Shown in pieces: positions 1-8,759 of a stretch of DNA of 44,722 nucleotides. Position 1 is the first letter of the stretch, and each line of letters opens with the position of its first letter. The stretch spans positions 1-44,722 of the forward strand of contig CACJQJ010000005.1 of assembly GCA_902595525.1 (NCBI GenBank), read 5' to 3'. The stretch is from an uncultured Alphaproteobacteria bacterium (GTDB lineage Bacteria > Pseudomonadota > Alphaproteobacteria > HIMB59). The notes beneath the pieces were generated by a model. The model worked only from the letters and a program-made list of their open reading frames with translations. It had not been told where the DNA came from and searched no databases. Made by a program: the position numbers and the translations under genes.

Positions 1-675
1 TGGACAACAATTACTCAGGGTGCAGTTGACTCCTTAATGGCAATAGACGTCATCGCTAATAATAAACAAATTGATAGTTCTAAAATTGGAATTATGGGGT
101 GGAGTTATGGTGGAAGTGTGTCTGTTGAAACCCAAAATATGTTTAACTTAGATGTAATTAAGCCAAAAAATCAATTTGCTCTTCATCTTGCCTATTACAC
201 ATATTGTTATCAATATGAAAATACAAACACCACTGACGCACCTTTAACAATTTTTAGCCCTAAAGGAGATAAAGGTGAAAAAACTCGTAATCAGGTATGT
301 CATGAGTGGATAAAAAAAATATCAGTCAATAAACCTCAAAAACAAATAGTAGATTATGAAAATGCCCTTCACAACTTTGATGGTCAGCCAATCAAATTTG
401 ATAGTGGCACAGTTCCAGACTCTCAATGTCGCCTTTACACTGACAATAACGGAAATGAATGGGTCTTACCTGATGATACAGACTTTCATTTTAACATCAC
501 TGAAAATGGTGGATGGTATGGTAGAGAGGGTGACTCCATAAAAAGAGCTAGAGCACGAAAATATTGTTGGGAATTTGACTCATTTGAAGCAGGGAGAAAT
601 CAAGAGGCATATGAAGACTCTTGGGCAAGATTTACTGTCTTAGTAGATAAATATTTAAGTCCCTCAATTAAATGA
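1..675 (+). CDS. Dienelactone hydrolase-like alpha/beta hydrolase (5' truncated)
   Basis: The reading frame is open from the first base of the window, so the start lies upstream; 224 residues are visible. The nucleophile elbow GWSYGG is present, with its serine as the expected catalytic Ser. A histidine in the context ENALHNFDG near two thirds of the visible length matches the usual catalytic His region of dienelactone hydrolase-family enzymes (normally xxAxHxF). The catalytic Asp probably lies in the FSPKGDKG stretch, but I cannot fix it. Family members hydrolyse small ester or lactone bonds; the substrate here is unknown. The stop overlaps the next start (ATGA), so the two genes are probably co-translated. 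The family is fairly secure; any specific reaction is not. Confidence 0.75.
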   Translation, partial: WTTITQGAVDSLMAIDVIANNKQIDSSKIGIMGWSYGGSVSVETQNMFNLDVIKPKNQFALHLAYYTYCYQYENTNTTDAPLTIFSPKGDKGEKTRNQVCHEWIKKISVNKPQKQIVDYENALHNFDGQPIKFDSGTVPDSQCRLYTDNNGNEWVLPDDTDFHFNITENGGWYGREGDSIKRARARKYCWEFDSFEAGRNQEAYEDSWARFTVLVDKYLSPSIK

Positions 676-911
676 CAACTTTATCTAGCTCTATTTTTTA
701 TATTTTAACGGGCTGGACTTGTGCGATAAATATATACAAATTTTTTTATCAAAAAAAATTGAAAGATTTCTCTCATATAGCTGATCAGCAAAATAATAGT
801 CAACTTAACCAAATGAAATCGCATTTTAAAAAGGCAGATAAATTAGGGAAGATTTTTTTAACGCTTTGGTGTTTGTCTGCAATCTGGTTTTTCTATAATT
901 TGAATGCGTAA
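672..911 (+). CDS. Small membrane protein of unknown function
   Basis: This 79-residue protein has two hydrophobic stretches, roughly residues 5-24 and 60-77. They are separated by a charged, lysine- and glutamine-rich segment of about 35 residues. This predicts a two-helix membrane hairpin. I recognise no family. The start overlaps the stop of the upstream hydrolase by four bases (ATGA), which supports it being a real, translationally coupled gene. Confidence 0.6.
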   Translation: MTTLSSSIFYILTGWTCAINIYKFFYQKKLKDFSHIADQQNNSQLNQMKSHFKKADKLGKIFLTLWCLSAIWFFYNLNA

Positions 912-922
912 GTTATACAGAA

Positions 923-1138
923 ATGATTAACCCAACTTTCGATAAAAAAGAACATTTAAAGTGGGAGTATAGAATTTATACCCAATATTTAGATGATGAA
1001 GAATTAAAGTCGGAAAACGACTGGCTTAATAAAGGTGGAAAAGAAGGTTGGGAGTTGGTCAATGTAATTAAGGATAAATCTGATATCCCTTCAAAACACA
1101 AAATGATTTATTATTTTAAGAGAGAAAAAATATCTTAA
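923..1138 (+). CDS. Small soluble protein, DUF4177-like
   Basis: This 71-residue protein has no signal or membrane segment. The pattern KWEYRIYT near the N-terminus, then LNKGGKEGWELVNV and a closing YYFKRE, resembles the short DUF4177 class (WEY..., LN..G..GWELV, a basic end). No biochemical role is established for those proteins. It begins 11 bases after the preceding small membrane gene and is probably in the same transcript. The family resemblance is by eye only. Confidence 0.55.
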   Translation: MINPTFDKKEHLKWEYRIYTQYLDDEELKSENDWLNKGGKEGWELVNVIKDKSDIPSKHKMIYYFKREKIS

Positions 1139-1166
1139 GTATTTCTATAAGTAGGTATTTAATTTA

Positions 1167-1247
1167 ATGAATGAATATAGATATTTAATATTTGGAATAG
1201 TTATAATTATTATAACTTATATATTGTATTTAGGTCTAACTACTTAA
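1167..1247 (+). CDS. Possible 26-residue single-helix membrane peptide
   Basis: An ATG at 1167 opens a short frame ending in TAA at 1245-1247. The peptide has a few polar N-terminal residues (MNEYRY) and then about 18 hydrophobic residues rich in Ile, a classic single transmembrane helix. Its stop overlaps the start of the next gene (TAATG), the coupling arrangement used elsewhere in this window. It fills the otherwise empty 108-bp gap. No family is known to me. It could be chance in AT-rich DNA, so confidence is low. Confidence 0.35.
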   Translation: MNEYRYLIFGIVIIIITYILYLGLTT

Positions 1248-1645
1248 TGTTCCAATACAACTTCAAAATATATTATGAAGACACAGACTCTGGTGGAGTT
1301 GTATATTACGCGAATTATTTAAAATTTATTGAAAGAGCCCGTACTGAAATCATCAATGAGTTGGGATTTACACTTAATTCCTTATTGAAAGATCATGATC
1401 GACTTTTTTTAGTAAAAAAGATTGAGTGTGATTATATTGAGTCATGCAAACTAGAGGATCAATTAACTGTTAAAAGCAATATTTTGTCTCTTAAAAATGC
1501 ATCATTTGAGCTTGAGCAAAATATTTACAAACAAAATAATATTATTTTTAAATCAAAGATTTTGATGGTTTGCGTCAATTCTCTAGGAGTTCCAAGTAAA
1601 ATACCAGATGATCTCCAAAGATTAATGAAAAACAAAGATGGATAA
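1247..1645 (+). CDS. ybgC: YbgC-like acyl-CoA thioesterase (hotdog fold)
   Basis: This 132-residue protein matches the 4-hydroxybenzoyl-CoA thioesterase/YbgC family in length and N-terminal signature: YYEDTDSGGVVYYANY, then LKFIERARTE. Asp14 is the expected catalytic acid. The family hydrolyses acyl-CoA thioesters. In many Proteobacteria ybgC heads the tol-pal operon, but here it overlaps acetoacetyl-CoA synthetase by 8 bases and is followed by a thiolase. A role in short-chain or acetoacetyl-CoA turnover is therefore an alternative inference. The His usual in the GVVYHA motif is Tyr21 here. Family assignment is secure; substrate is not. Confidence 0.85.
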   Translation: MFQYNFKIYYEDTDSGGVVYYANYLKFIERARTEIINELGFTLNSLLKDHDRLFLVKKIECDYIESCKLEDQLTVKSNILSLKNASFELEQNIYKQNNIIFKSKILMVCVNSLGVPSKIPDDLQRLMKNKDG

Positions 1646-3554
1646 GTTATTTGAGCCAAGTAGAAAATTTATTAAATCTACAAATCTTTATAAGTTTCAG
1701 ACCTATTTAGAACAAAAACTTTCTAAGAAATTTTTAAATTATAACAAGCTTTGGTTATGGACCAATAAGAACCCTGGTGAGTTTTGGGAATCTATAGTTG
1801 AGTATTTTAATATCGTTCTTGAGAGGAAAAGATTTTTTAAAGCTTACAAAAAAAAATCTTTTTGGAATTCAATTTTTTTTGATAACAGTAATCTTAATTA
1901 TTACGATTTAATTTCAAAAAATAATTCATCAGATTTGGCCATTGAATTTATTGGAGAAAACAAATTCAGTGAAAAAATTATTTATAGTGATTTAAATAAA
2001 AGAATTAATGCATTAAGCAATTTTTTTAGAGATAAAGGCATTAAAAAAGGTGATGTAATTGTTGGATATCTGCCAAATATACCTGATACAGTAATAAGCT
2101 TCCTTTCTGCAGCAAAAATTGGTGCAGTCTGGTCTTCTTGCTCTGCTGACTTTGGAACACAAGCAGTGATTGACAGATTTTCTCAGCTTAAGCCTAAGCT
2201 TTTAATTGTTGCTGACTATTATTTTTATAATGGCAAGAAATTTCAATATTCAAAAAACTTAAGAACATTAAAAGCAAATTTAAATAATCCACTAATTTTA
2301 AAAACTAGCTATCCTTCAAAAAATAACACTTCTGAATTAAAAAAAATTTACAATCAAAAAAAATATTCAAAACTAAATAAAAATATATCATTGAGCTTTA
2401 ATCATCCGCTATATGTATTATTTTCTAGTGGAACGACAGGGCTCCCAAAGTGTATTACGCATGGCCACGGAGGCTCACTCCTTCAACATTTAAAAGAACT
2501 AGCATTACATACAAATGTAAAATCTGAGGATAAAATGCTTTTCTTAACTACTTGCGGGTGGATGATGTGGAACTGGACAGTTTCAAACTTACTACTGGGT
2601 TCCTCAATCGTTCTTTATGATGGCTCCCCATTTTATCCAAATATAAATCGAGTTATCAATATTACAAAAAATACTAATTCAACAATGCTAGGTGCGGGAG
2701 CAAAAGTTTATGAAACTATCCAGAATAATTATAAATCAAATAAAAAAGATATTTTAAAAAAAATTAATTGTTTTATATCAACTGGCTCTCCTCTAAGCCC
2801 AGATACTTTTAAGTTTATTAATAAAAGTTTAAATTCAAAATCTTTTATACATTCGGTGAGTGGCGGTACAGACATAGTTTCATGTTTTATGTTAGGAATA
2901 CCAACTTTACCTGTCTATTCAGGTGAAATTCAAGGACCGGGCTTAGGCATGGATATTGATGTTTTCAATGATAATGGCAAGCCAACCAAAAAGACAGGAG
3001 AACTAGTTTGCAAGACCCCTTTCCCCTCTAAGCCTATCTACTTTTGGAATGACAGATTGAATGATAAGTATAAATCCGCATACTTTAAAAAATTTCCGAA
3101 CATATGGTCTCATGGAGATTATGTGAAAAAAACCAAAAATGGAGGTTATGTAATCTTTGGAAGATCAGATGCTACTTTAAATCCAGGTGGTGTAAGAATA
3201 GGAACAGGTGAAATATACAGTTGCCTACAAAAATTTCATTGGATCGATGACTGTTTGGCAACAGGTTATTTAACTAAAAATGATGAAAAAATTGTCCTTT
3301 TTTTGAAATTGTTAAACACAAAAATTAATGTTGATTTTAATACAATATTGAAAAAACACCTCAAGACATCGCTTAGTCCAAGGCATGTTCCTTGGAAAAT
3401 ATTTATAGTTAAAGATATTCCAAGAACAAAAAGTGGTAAAAACTCTGAAATACTTGTCAAAAAAATTATCAATAATGATAAAGTGCAGAACTTGGGATCG
3501 TTGGCAAATCCTGAGTCAGTAATTGAATACAGAAAGATAAATATTAATGAGTGA
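1638..3554 (+). CDS. aacS: Acetoacetyl-CoA synthetase
   Basis: This 638-residue acyl-adenylate-forming enzyme is close to the usual length of acetoacetyl-CoA synthetases (about 650). It would convert acetoacetate, ATP and CoA to acetoacetyl-CoA, AMP and PPi in the cytoplasm. The AMP-binding loop LFSSGTTGLPKCI lies at about residue 260. The GRSDATLNPGG adenylation motif lies in the C-terminal third, and PRTKSGK near residue 605 carries the catalytic lysine. The N-terminal region (FWESIVEYFN) is typical of this subfamily, as in acetyl-CoA synthetases. It overlaps ybgC and the thiolase by 8 bases each, so the three genes form one unit. The thiolase would cleave the product to acetyl-CoA. Confidence 0.9.
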   Translation: MDKLFEPSRKFIKSTNLYKFQTYLEQKLSKKFLNYNKLWLWTNKNPGEFWESIVEYFNIVLERKRFFKAYKKKSFWNSIFFDNSNLNYYDLISKNNSSDLAIEFIGENKFSEKIIYSDLNKRINALSNFFRDKGIKKGDVIVGYLPNIPDTVISFLSAAKIGAVWSSCSADFGTQAVIDRFSQLKPKLLIVADYYFYNGKKFQYSKNLRTLKANLNNPLILKTSYPSKNNTSELKKIYNQKKYSKLNKNISLSFNHPLYVLFSSGTTGLPKCITHGHGGSLLQHLKELALHTNVKSEDKMLFLTTCGWMMWNWTVSNLLLGSSIVLYDGSPFYPNINRVINITKNTNSTMLGAGAKVYETIQNNYKSNKKDILKKINCFISTGSPLSPDTFKFINKSLNSKSFIHSVSGGTDIVSCFMLGIPTLPVYSGEIQGPGLGMDIDVFNDNGKPTKKTGELVCKTPFPSKPIYFWNDRLNDKYKSAYFKKFPNIWSHGDYVKKTKNGGYVIFGRSDATLNPGGVRIGTGEIYSCLQKFHWIDDCLATGYLTKNDEKIVLFLKLLNTKINVDFNTILKKHLKTSLSPRHVPWKIFIVKDIPRTKSGKNSEILVKKIINNDKVQNLGSLANPESVIEYRKININE

Positions 3555-4698
3555 TGTTTTTATAATTGATGCAGTTAGAACACCAATAGGAGCTTATCTA
3601 GGTAATTACAAAAAAACTGAATCAGTAGAACTAGGAACCTCTTGTCTCAAAGAATTATTTGATAGAAATCAAATAATCAATACTAAAGAAGTTGAAGGAT
3701 TAATTTTAGGACAAGTATTAACTAGCGGACTAGGGATGAATACAGCAAGGCAAGTTGCACTAGGTTCCGGAATGCAACAGACATCCTTTGCTTATGTGGT
3801 AAATCAAGTTTGTGGAAGCGGTATGAGAGCTACAATCGATGGCTCATCTAAAATTTATTCCGGAGAGTCAAATTTATTAATTGTTGGTGGTCAAGAAAGT
3901 ATGTCAAGAGCACGCCATGCGTATCTGAGTAGAACTGGAGAAAAAAAATTAGGTAATAATATCTTTATAGACACTTTAATAAATGATGGATTAACTGATG
4001 CTTTTTCAAAAGAACATATGGGTATAACAGCTGAAAACGTTTCAAGAAAATATAATGTTTCAAGACAAGACCAAGATCAATTTGCTTATCAGTCTTATCA
4101 AAAAACTTATAAGGCAATTAAAAATAATTACTTCAAAAACGAATTGGTAAAAACACCACTTAAAGATGAAGTTCGAAAAGACACGACTTTGCCAAAATTA
4201 AGCCAATTAAAAGCTGTTTTTAAAAAATCTGGAACAGTCACTGCTGGAAATGCTTCTTCATTAAATGATGGAGCTAGTTTTTTGGCTTTAGCTTCTGAAA
4301 AATATGTAACTTCAAACAAAATTAAACCAATAGCAAAAGTACTATCTTGGGCATCCTCGGCGGGCAATCCTGATTATATGGGTGTTACTCCAATTACAGC
4401 TATACAGAAATTAATGAAGAAAATGAGTGTAAATATTAACTATTTTAATTTGGTTGAGGTCAATGAGGCGTTTGCTGCAACTTCAGTTGCAGTCCAAAGA
4501 TCTTTAAAGATTGATCCAAATAAATTAAATATTGCTGGAGGCGCTATTGCATTAGGGCACCCCATTGGTTGTTCAGGTGCAAGAATTATTACAACTTTGT
4601 CTCATCAACTTAGAAGAACAAAACAAAAGTTTGGTGTTGCAAGTATGTGTATTGGCGGTGGTCAAGGTCTAGCAATTGCTATTGAAAATTTAAAATAA
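3547..4698 (+). CDS. phaA/atoB: Acetyl-CoA C-acetyltransferase (thiolase II)
   Basis: This 383-residue enzyme catalyses reversible interconversion of acetoacetyl-CoA plus CoA with two acetyl-CoA. The acyl-accepting cysteine is Cys89 in NQVCGSGMRA. The VNEAFA motif is present, the C-terminal GGAIALGHPIG has its catalytic histidine near 338, and the second active cysteine is near 368 in CIGGGQG. The length is about ten residues under the common 390-395. Coupling to aacS by an 8-base overlap (ATGAGTGA) suggests breakdown of activated acetoacetate. No PHB synthase is in the window, so a polymer-making role is not supported here. Confidence 0.92.
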   Translation: MSDVFIIDAVRTPIGAYLGNYKKTESVELGTSCLKELFDRNQIINTKEVEGLILGQVLTSGLGMNTARQVALGSGMQQTSFAYVVNQVCGSGMRATIDGSSKIYSGESNLLIVGGQESMSRARHAYLSRTGEKKLGNNIFIDTLINDGLTDAFSKEHMGITAENVSRKYNVSRQDQDQFAYQSYQKTYKAIKNNYFKNELVKTPLKDEVRKDTTLPKLSQLKAVFKKSGTVTAGNASSLNDGASFLALASEKYVTSNKIKPIAKVLSWASSAGNPDYMGVTPITAIQKLMKKMSVNINYFNLVEVNEAFAATSVAVQRSLKIDPNKLNIAGGAIALGHPIGCSGARIITTLSHQLRRTKQKFGVASMCIGGGQGLAIAIENLK

Positions 4699-4707
4699 AA
4701 AATCTAA

Positions 4708-5598
4708 GTGAGTGTTTCTCTTAAAGCAGCAATATTTTTATGTTTTGCCTCCTTATTTTGGTCAGGCAATTTTATAGTAGGAAGATTATCTTCAGTCGAG
4801 GATTTAGTATCACCCTTATCGTTATCTTTTTATAGGTGGGTAATAGCTTTAATTATTTTAACTCCCTTTTGTTTAAAAAATGCTTTAGTTGACTTACCCC
4901 TTTTAAAAAAACAACCAGGAATGGTTTTTTTGATAATTCTAACTGGTCCAACGCTTTTTAATACTTTAACTTATATTGGTTTAACAGCGACAACTGTTAT
5001 TAATTCTTTATTAGTTATTTCGACAACCCCCATGTTGATAATCCTTTTAAACAAATTGATTTATAAAAATCAAACAAACTTGTTTCAAATGTTAGGCGTC
5101 ATTTTATCTCTTATCGGTGTTAGTTATGTAATAACAAAAGGTGACTATCAAAATATTTTTGACTCGAAATTTTACACTGGAGATTTATTCATTTTACTTG
5201 CTGTTATATCTTGGGCATTGTATTCAATATTTCTAAAAAAAAATGAAACAGGTGTTTCAGGATTTAGTTTTTTATACTTATCATTCGTATTTACAGTAAT
5301 CTTACTCTTACCTGTCTATTTATATGACATTATAATTCAAAATAATTTCATAGCATTTGACCACAAAACCTTATTAGTAATTGGCTATACTGGAACCTTT
5401 CCTAGCATCTTGTCATATATCTGTTGGAATACTGGGGTGGCTTTAATTGGCCCAAATAAATCAGGTCCTTTTTTACACTTAATGCCTATTTTTGGTGGAA
5501 TTCTTGCATATTTAGTCTTTCAAGAAACATTACAGAGTTATCATTACGCTGGAATTTTATCTGTGATTGTTGGTATAATGATAGCTAATAAAAAATAA
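4708..5598 (+). CDS. EamA/DMT-family transporter
   Basis: This 296-residue, very hydrophobic protein has about ten predicted transmembrane segments arranged as two EamA halves. The N-terminal LFWSGNFIVGR pattern is typical of drug/metabolite transporters. The substrate cannot be read from sequence; relatives export amino acids, nucleosides or other metabolites. The start is a GTG at 4708, ten bases after the thiolase stop, so it may be carried on the same transcript. It shares only family-level resemblance with the DMT protein at 26083-26955. Confidence 0.85.
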   Translation: MSVSLKAAIFLCFASLFWSGNFIVGRLSSVEDLVSPLSLSFYRWVIALIILTPFCLKNALVDLPLLKKQPGMVFLIILTGPTLFNTLTYIGLTATTVINSLLVISTTPMLIILLNKLIYKNQTNLFQMLGVILSLIGVSYVITKGDYQNIFDSKFYTGDLFILLAVISWALYSIFLKKNETGVSGFSFLYLSFVFTVILLLPVYLYDIIIQNNFIAFDHKTLLVIGYTGTFPSILSYICWNTGVALIGPNKSGPFLHLMPIFGGILAYLVFQETLQSYHYAGILSVIVGIMIANKK

Positions 5599-5616
5599 TT
5601 AATTATTTCTAATATT

Positions 5617-5624
5617 AGGAGGGG
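5617..5624 (+). promoter_or_regulatory. Strong Shine-Dalgarno for the TRAP binding protein
   Basis: AGGAGGGG lies seven bases before the ATG at 5632. It is the most consensus-like ribosome binding site I saw in the window; many neighbours have none. It fixes the start at 5632 rather than the in-frame ATG ten codons later, and fits a binding protein that must be made in excess of its membrane partners. Confidence 0.7.
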
Positions 5625-5631
5625 AATATTT

Positions 5632-6759
5632 ATGGCAAAAAAGAAGACTAAAAATAAGACCATGAAAAGAAGAAATTTCCTTAAAGGCGCAGGTGCTGCA
5701 GCACTGGGTGCCGCAGCGGTTTCTTCATTTCCAGCACCAGCAGTATCAGGTGGTCACATGGAATGGATTGCATGTTCTGCTTTTGGCAAAGCAAGTGGTC
5801 TTGGCAAAGCAATAGATAGATTTGCTAGTTATATTAATAATGCATCTGATAAGTTAAAAGTCACTGTATATCATGGTGGGGAATTAGTGCCACCTCTTGA
5901 GTCACTAGATGCGGTTAGATCTGGTGCGGCTCAAATGGCTTATGGCGCTGGTTACTATTGGACTAACATCAGTATGGCACCTTCGTTTTCTGCGGCTTTA
6001 CCTTTTGGTCTTACAGCTCAAGAACAAAATGCATGGTGTTATTATGGCGGAGGAATTGAAGCAGCAGACAAAGCATACAATGCTATTGGTGTAAAATTTC
6101 TTCCAATGGGAAATACTGGTAACCAGATGGGTGGTTGGTTTAATAAAGAAATTAACTCACTCGCAGATTTTGAAGGTTTAAAAATAAGAATGCCTGGTCT
6201 TGGCGGTGAAGTATTAAAATCATTTGGTGCTAACACTGTTCTTTTAGCAGGTGCGGATGTGCTTCCTTCACTTGCTTCTGGTGCTATTGATGCTACAGAA
6301 TGGATTGGTCCAGCAGCTGACTTAGGTAAAGGTTTACATCAAGCAGCTAAATATTACTACAATCCTGGATGGCATGAGCCAGCAACAATCTTAGACTGTT
6401 CAATAGATATGTTTGAGTGGGAGAAGCTAGATGATGCAACAAGAGAACTAATTACTGTTGCTTCAAAAGCTGTCAATATGGAAGTGCTATCTTTTTTCCA
6501 AGCTGTTAATGATAGTTCATACCAGAAACTCATTAACGAACATGGTGTTCAAATGAGACAACTTCCAGATCCTGTTATGAATGCTCTAGGTCAAAGAGCA
6601 GGTGAGGTTTGTAGCGCTATTGCTGCTGAAGACCCAGTTTCACAGGCTCTTTTTTCACATATTGTTGAATTTAGATCCTCAATTCTAAGGTGGACAAATA
6701 CGTCTGAGAAAGAGTACATGAGAGTTAGAAGTCTCCCATTTACTTATCCATCAGCATAA
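5632..6759 (+). CDS. dctP: TRAP transporter substrate-binding protein, TakP-like
   Basis: This 375-residue periplasmic protein captures the substrate of a TRAP transporter. A twin-arginine signal is clear: RRNFLKG at residues 13-19, then an alanine-rich segment to about residue 39. The mature part resembles the TakP 2-oxoacid-binding branch, with PFGLTAQEQNAW, the GNTGNQMGGWF loop (Gln165), Arg186 in LKIRMPG, and Glu223-Trp224 in DATEWIGP. In TakP-type proteins these positions contribute to carboxylate and metal binding. A 2-oxo acid, lactate-like or other carboxylate is therefore the likely ligand, by inference. The gene converges on dctM/dctQ on the other strand instead of sharing their operon. 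Confidence 0.88.
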   Translation: MAKKKTKNKTMKRRNFLKGAGAAALGAAAVSSFPAPAVSGGHMEWIACSAFGKASGLGKAIDRFASYINNASDKLKVTVYHGGELVPPLESLDAVRSGAAQMAYGAGYYWTNISMAPSFSAALPFGLTAQEQNAWCYYGGGIEAADKAYNAIGVKFLPMGNTGNQMGGWFNKEINSLADFEGLKIRMPGLGGEVLKSFGANTVLLAGADVLPSLASGAIDATEWIGPAADLGKGLHQAAKYYYNPGWHEPATILDCSIDMFEWEKLDDATRELITVASKAVNMEVLSFFQAVNDSSYQKLINEHGVQMRQLPDPVMNALGQRAGEVCSAIAAEDPVSQALFSHIVEFRSSILRWTNTSEKEYMRVRSLPFTYPSA

Positions 6760-6774
6760 ATTCATGATATTTAT

Positions 6775-6801
6775 ATCATCCCCGAAATGTTCGGGGGTGA
6801 T
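6775..6801 (+). terminator. Intrinsic terminator between dctP and dctM
   Basis: A 12-bp stem pairs 6775-6786 with 6790-6801 around the three-base loop ATG. It has one G-T wobble and a GC-rich core (CCCCGAA/TTCGGGG). It is followed on the + strand by a T-rich run (TATTTTATT). It starts 15 bases after the dctP stop and would end dctP transcription. It also faces the convergent dctM end, but the flank is less T-rich in that direction. It is the only strong rho-independent hairpin I found in the window. Confidence 0.85.
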
Positions 6802-6808
6802 TATTTTA

Positions 6809-8185
6809 TTAAAACATTTTATCAGGCAACCAAGTTGCAATCTCTGGATAAAAACCAACAATTAATATTGCTAATATTTGAATTCCAATAAATGGAATTA
6901 CACCTTTATACATATTTCTGGTTTGAATATTGTCTGGAGCTACTCCTCTTAAAAAAAATAAGGAAAAACCAAATGGTGGAGTTAGGAAACTTGTTTGTAG
7001 ATTCAACGATATGAGAATACCAAGCCACAATGGATCAGCTCCATTTGCAATTAATATTGGCCCCACTAATGGTACAATGACAAAAATTATCTCTATATAA
7101 TCTAGAAAGAAACCCAAAAGAAATATAACTACCATAACTAAAATTAGAGCTGCGTAAAGTCCACCTGGCAAATTACCGAGAAAATGTTCAATCATTTCAT
7201 CACCACCAAAAGCACGAAAAACTAATGAAAACATTGACGCTCCAATTAATATTACAAAAACAAATGAACTAAGCTTTACTGTTCCTATTGCTGTTTCCTT
7301 GAGGTTCTTAAAATTCAACTCACCTTTTAAAAGTGCTATCATTGCTGCACCTACTGCACCAACTGAAGCAGACTCTGTAGGTGTTGCAATGCCAAAAAGT
7401 ATGGACCCTAAAACTAATACAATTAGAGTTATTGGAGGAATCACAGATTTAGCTGCTTCAATATAAATCTCCCCTCTTGACCTTGTCGTTTCCACTGGAG
7501 GACAGGATAGTGGATTTATTCTTGCGTAAAAAAAAATGAATATAATGAATAATACTACCAACATTAGTCCAGGTAATATTGCGCCCGCAAACAAATCAAT
7601 TGCAGTTACTGGGTCAGGAGCTAAATTACCAACTAACATTGCCGCTTCTTCATTTGCTCCTTGTAAAATTGTTGCTAATAAAACTAAAACAATTGAAGGT
7701 GGAATTATTTGTCCCAATGTTCCAGCTGCACAAATAGTGCCTGTAGCTATTTTTTGATCATATCCAGCTTTCATCATAGATGGCAAAGAGAGCATTCCCA
7801 TTGTAACAACTGTTGCCCCAACAATTCCTGTTGATGCTGCAAGCAGCATACCTACTATCACAACACCAATACCTAGACCTCCTTTTGTAGCCCCAAAAAG
7901 CTCACCAATAGATTGTAAAAGACCAGCTGCAATTTTTGTTTTTTCCAGCATAATTCCCATAAAAATAAAAAGAGGCACCGCTACGAGGGGCTCATTGATC
8001 ATTGTTCCAAATATGCGCTGAGGAAAAAATCCTAGCATTCTAAAATTAAAAATTTCTAAAAAATCACCTATAAATCCAAATAAAAGAGCTGTTCCTGCAA
8101 GTGTGAAGGCTACAGGAAAACCAAAAAGTAATAACCCCAATGTTGTTAAGAACATTACGATCGCTAAAATTTCAGGGCTTATCAT
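6809..8185 (-). CDS. dctM: TRAP transporter large permease subunit
   Basis: This 458-residue, highly hydrophobic protein has about 12-13 membrane segments, as expected for the DctM/SiaM ion-transporter superfamily subunit that carries out sodium-coupled uptake. Typical family features include the GIVGATVVTMG and PPSIVLVL segments in the first half and the PTESASVGAVGA motif in the second. It partners the DctQ subunit encoded immediately upstream; the dctQ stop and dctM start share a base (TAATG). Binding-protein dependence and the ligand follow from the convergent dctP. Confidence 0.93.
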   Translation of the reverse strand: MISPEILAIVMFLTTLGLLLFGFPVAFTLAGTALLFGFIGDFLEIFNFRMLGFFPQRIFGTMINEPLVAVPLFIFMGIMLEKTKIAAGLLQSIGELFGATKGGLGIGVVIVGMLLAASTGIVGATVVTMGMLSLPSMMKAGYDQKIATGTICAAGTLGQIIPPSIVLVLLATILQGANEEAAMLVGNLAPDPVTAIDLFAGAILPGLMLVVLFIIFIFFYARINPLSCPPVETTRSRGEIYIEAAKSVIPPITLIVLVLGSILFGIATPTESASVGAVGAAMIALLKGELNFKNLKETAIGTVKLSSFVFVILIGASMFSLVFRAFGGDEMIEHFLGNLPGGLYAALILVMVVIFLLGFFLDYIEIIFVIVPLVGPILIANGADPLWLGILISLNLQTSFLTPPFGFSLFFLRGVAPDNIQTRNMYKGVIPFIGIQILAILIVGFYPEIATWLPDKMF

Positions 8186-8709
8186 TATTTGTCACTAGAC
8201 CCTTGATGATTTGTAAGTGTTAGTATTGATTTAATTACATTTGAAATTAACTGAAGAAATAAAACTATACAAAACCATAAAATTGCACTTTTTAAAATAT
8301 ATAAAGCTGGCATACCCCCAGCTTCTCTAGATACTTCATTCATTAAAAAAGATCTATAGACAAAAGGATAGCTGTATTTCCAAATAATATACAAAAATGG
8401 TAGAAGCAAAAAAATATTTCCTAACAAGTCAACTGCAGCTTTATATTTTTTTGATGCCTCTCGGTAAAAGACGTCTATTCTAACATGTTCATTTGCTAAA
8501 TAAGTGAAACCAGCACCCAACATGAAAACAAAACTATGAAGCCAAACATAAACTTCTTGCATCCATATAAATCCAATATTGAACCCATATCTTAAGACGA
8601 CAACAGTGAATACAACTATAACCATAGAAAAAACAAAAAAAGCACACAGATATCCTATGAATGTATTAAATCGATCAATAAATTTGGATAATTGTGCCAA
8701 AGCAGACAT
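8185..8709 (-). CDS. dctQ: TRAP transporter small permease subunit
   Basis: This 174-residue inner-membrane protein has four predicted helices, the normal topology for DctQ, which scaffolds the large subunit and helps dock the binding protein. The segment WMQEVYVWLHSFVFMLG is typical of the family. It is the first gene of the leftward dctQM pair. Its start lies about 50 bases from the edge of the structured element at 8760-8843, which could be its leader if that element is transcribed leftward. Confidence 0.88.
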   Translation of the reverse strand: MSALAQLSKFIDRFNTFIGYLCAFFVFSMVIVVFTVVVLRYGFNIGFIWMQEVYVWLHSFVFMLGAGFTYLANEHVRIDVFYREASKKYKAAVDLLGNIFLLLPFLYIIWKYSYPFVYRSFLMNEVSREAGGMPALYILKSAILWFCIVLFLQLISNVIKSILTLTNHQGSSDK

Positions 8710-8759
8710 AGCAGCAGATTATATATAGACAATAAACATATTAAAGAGAGTATATTGAT

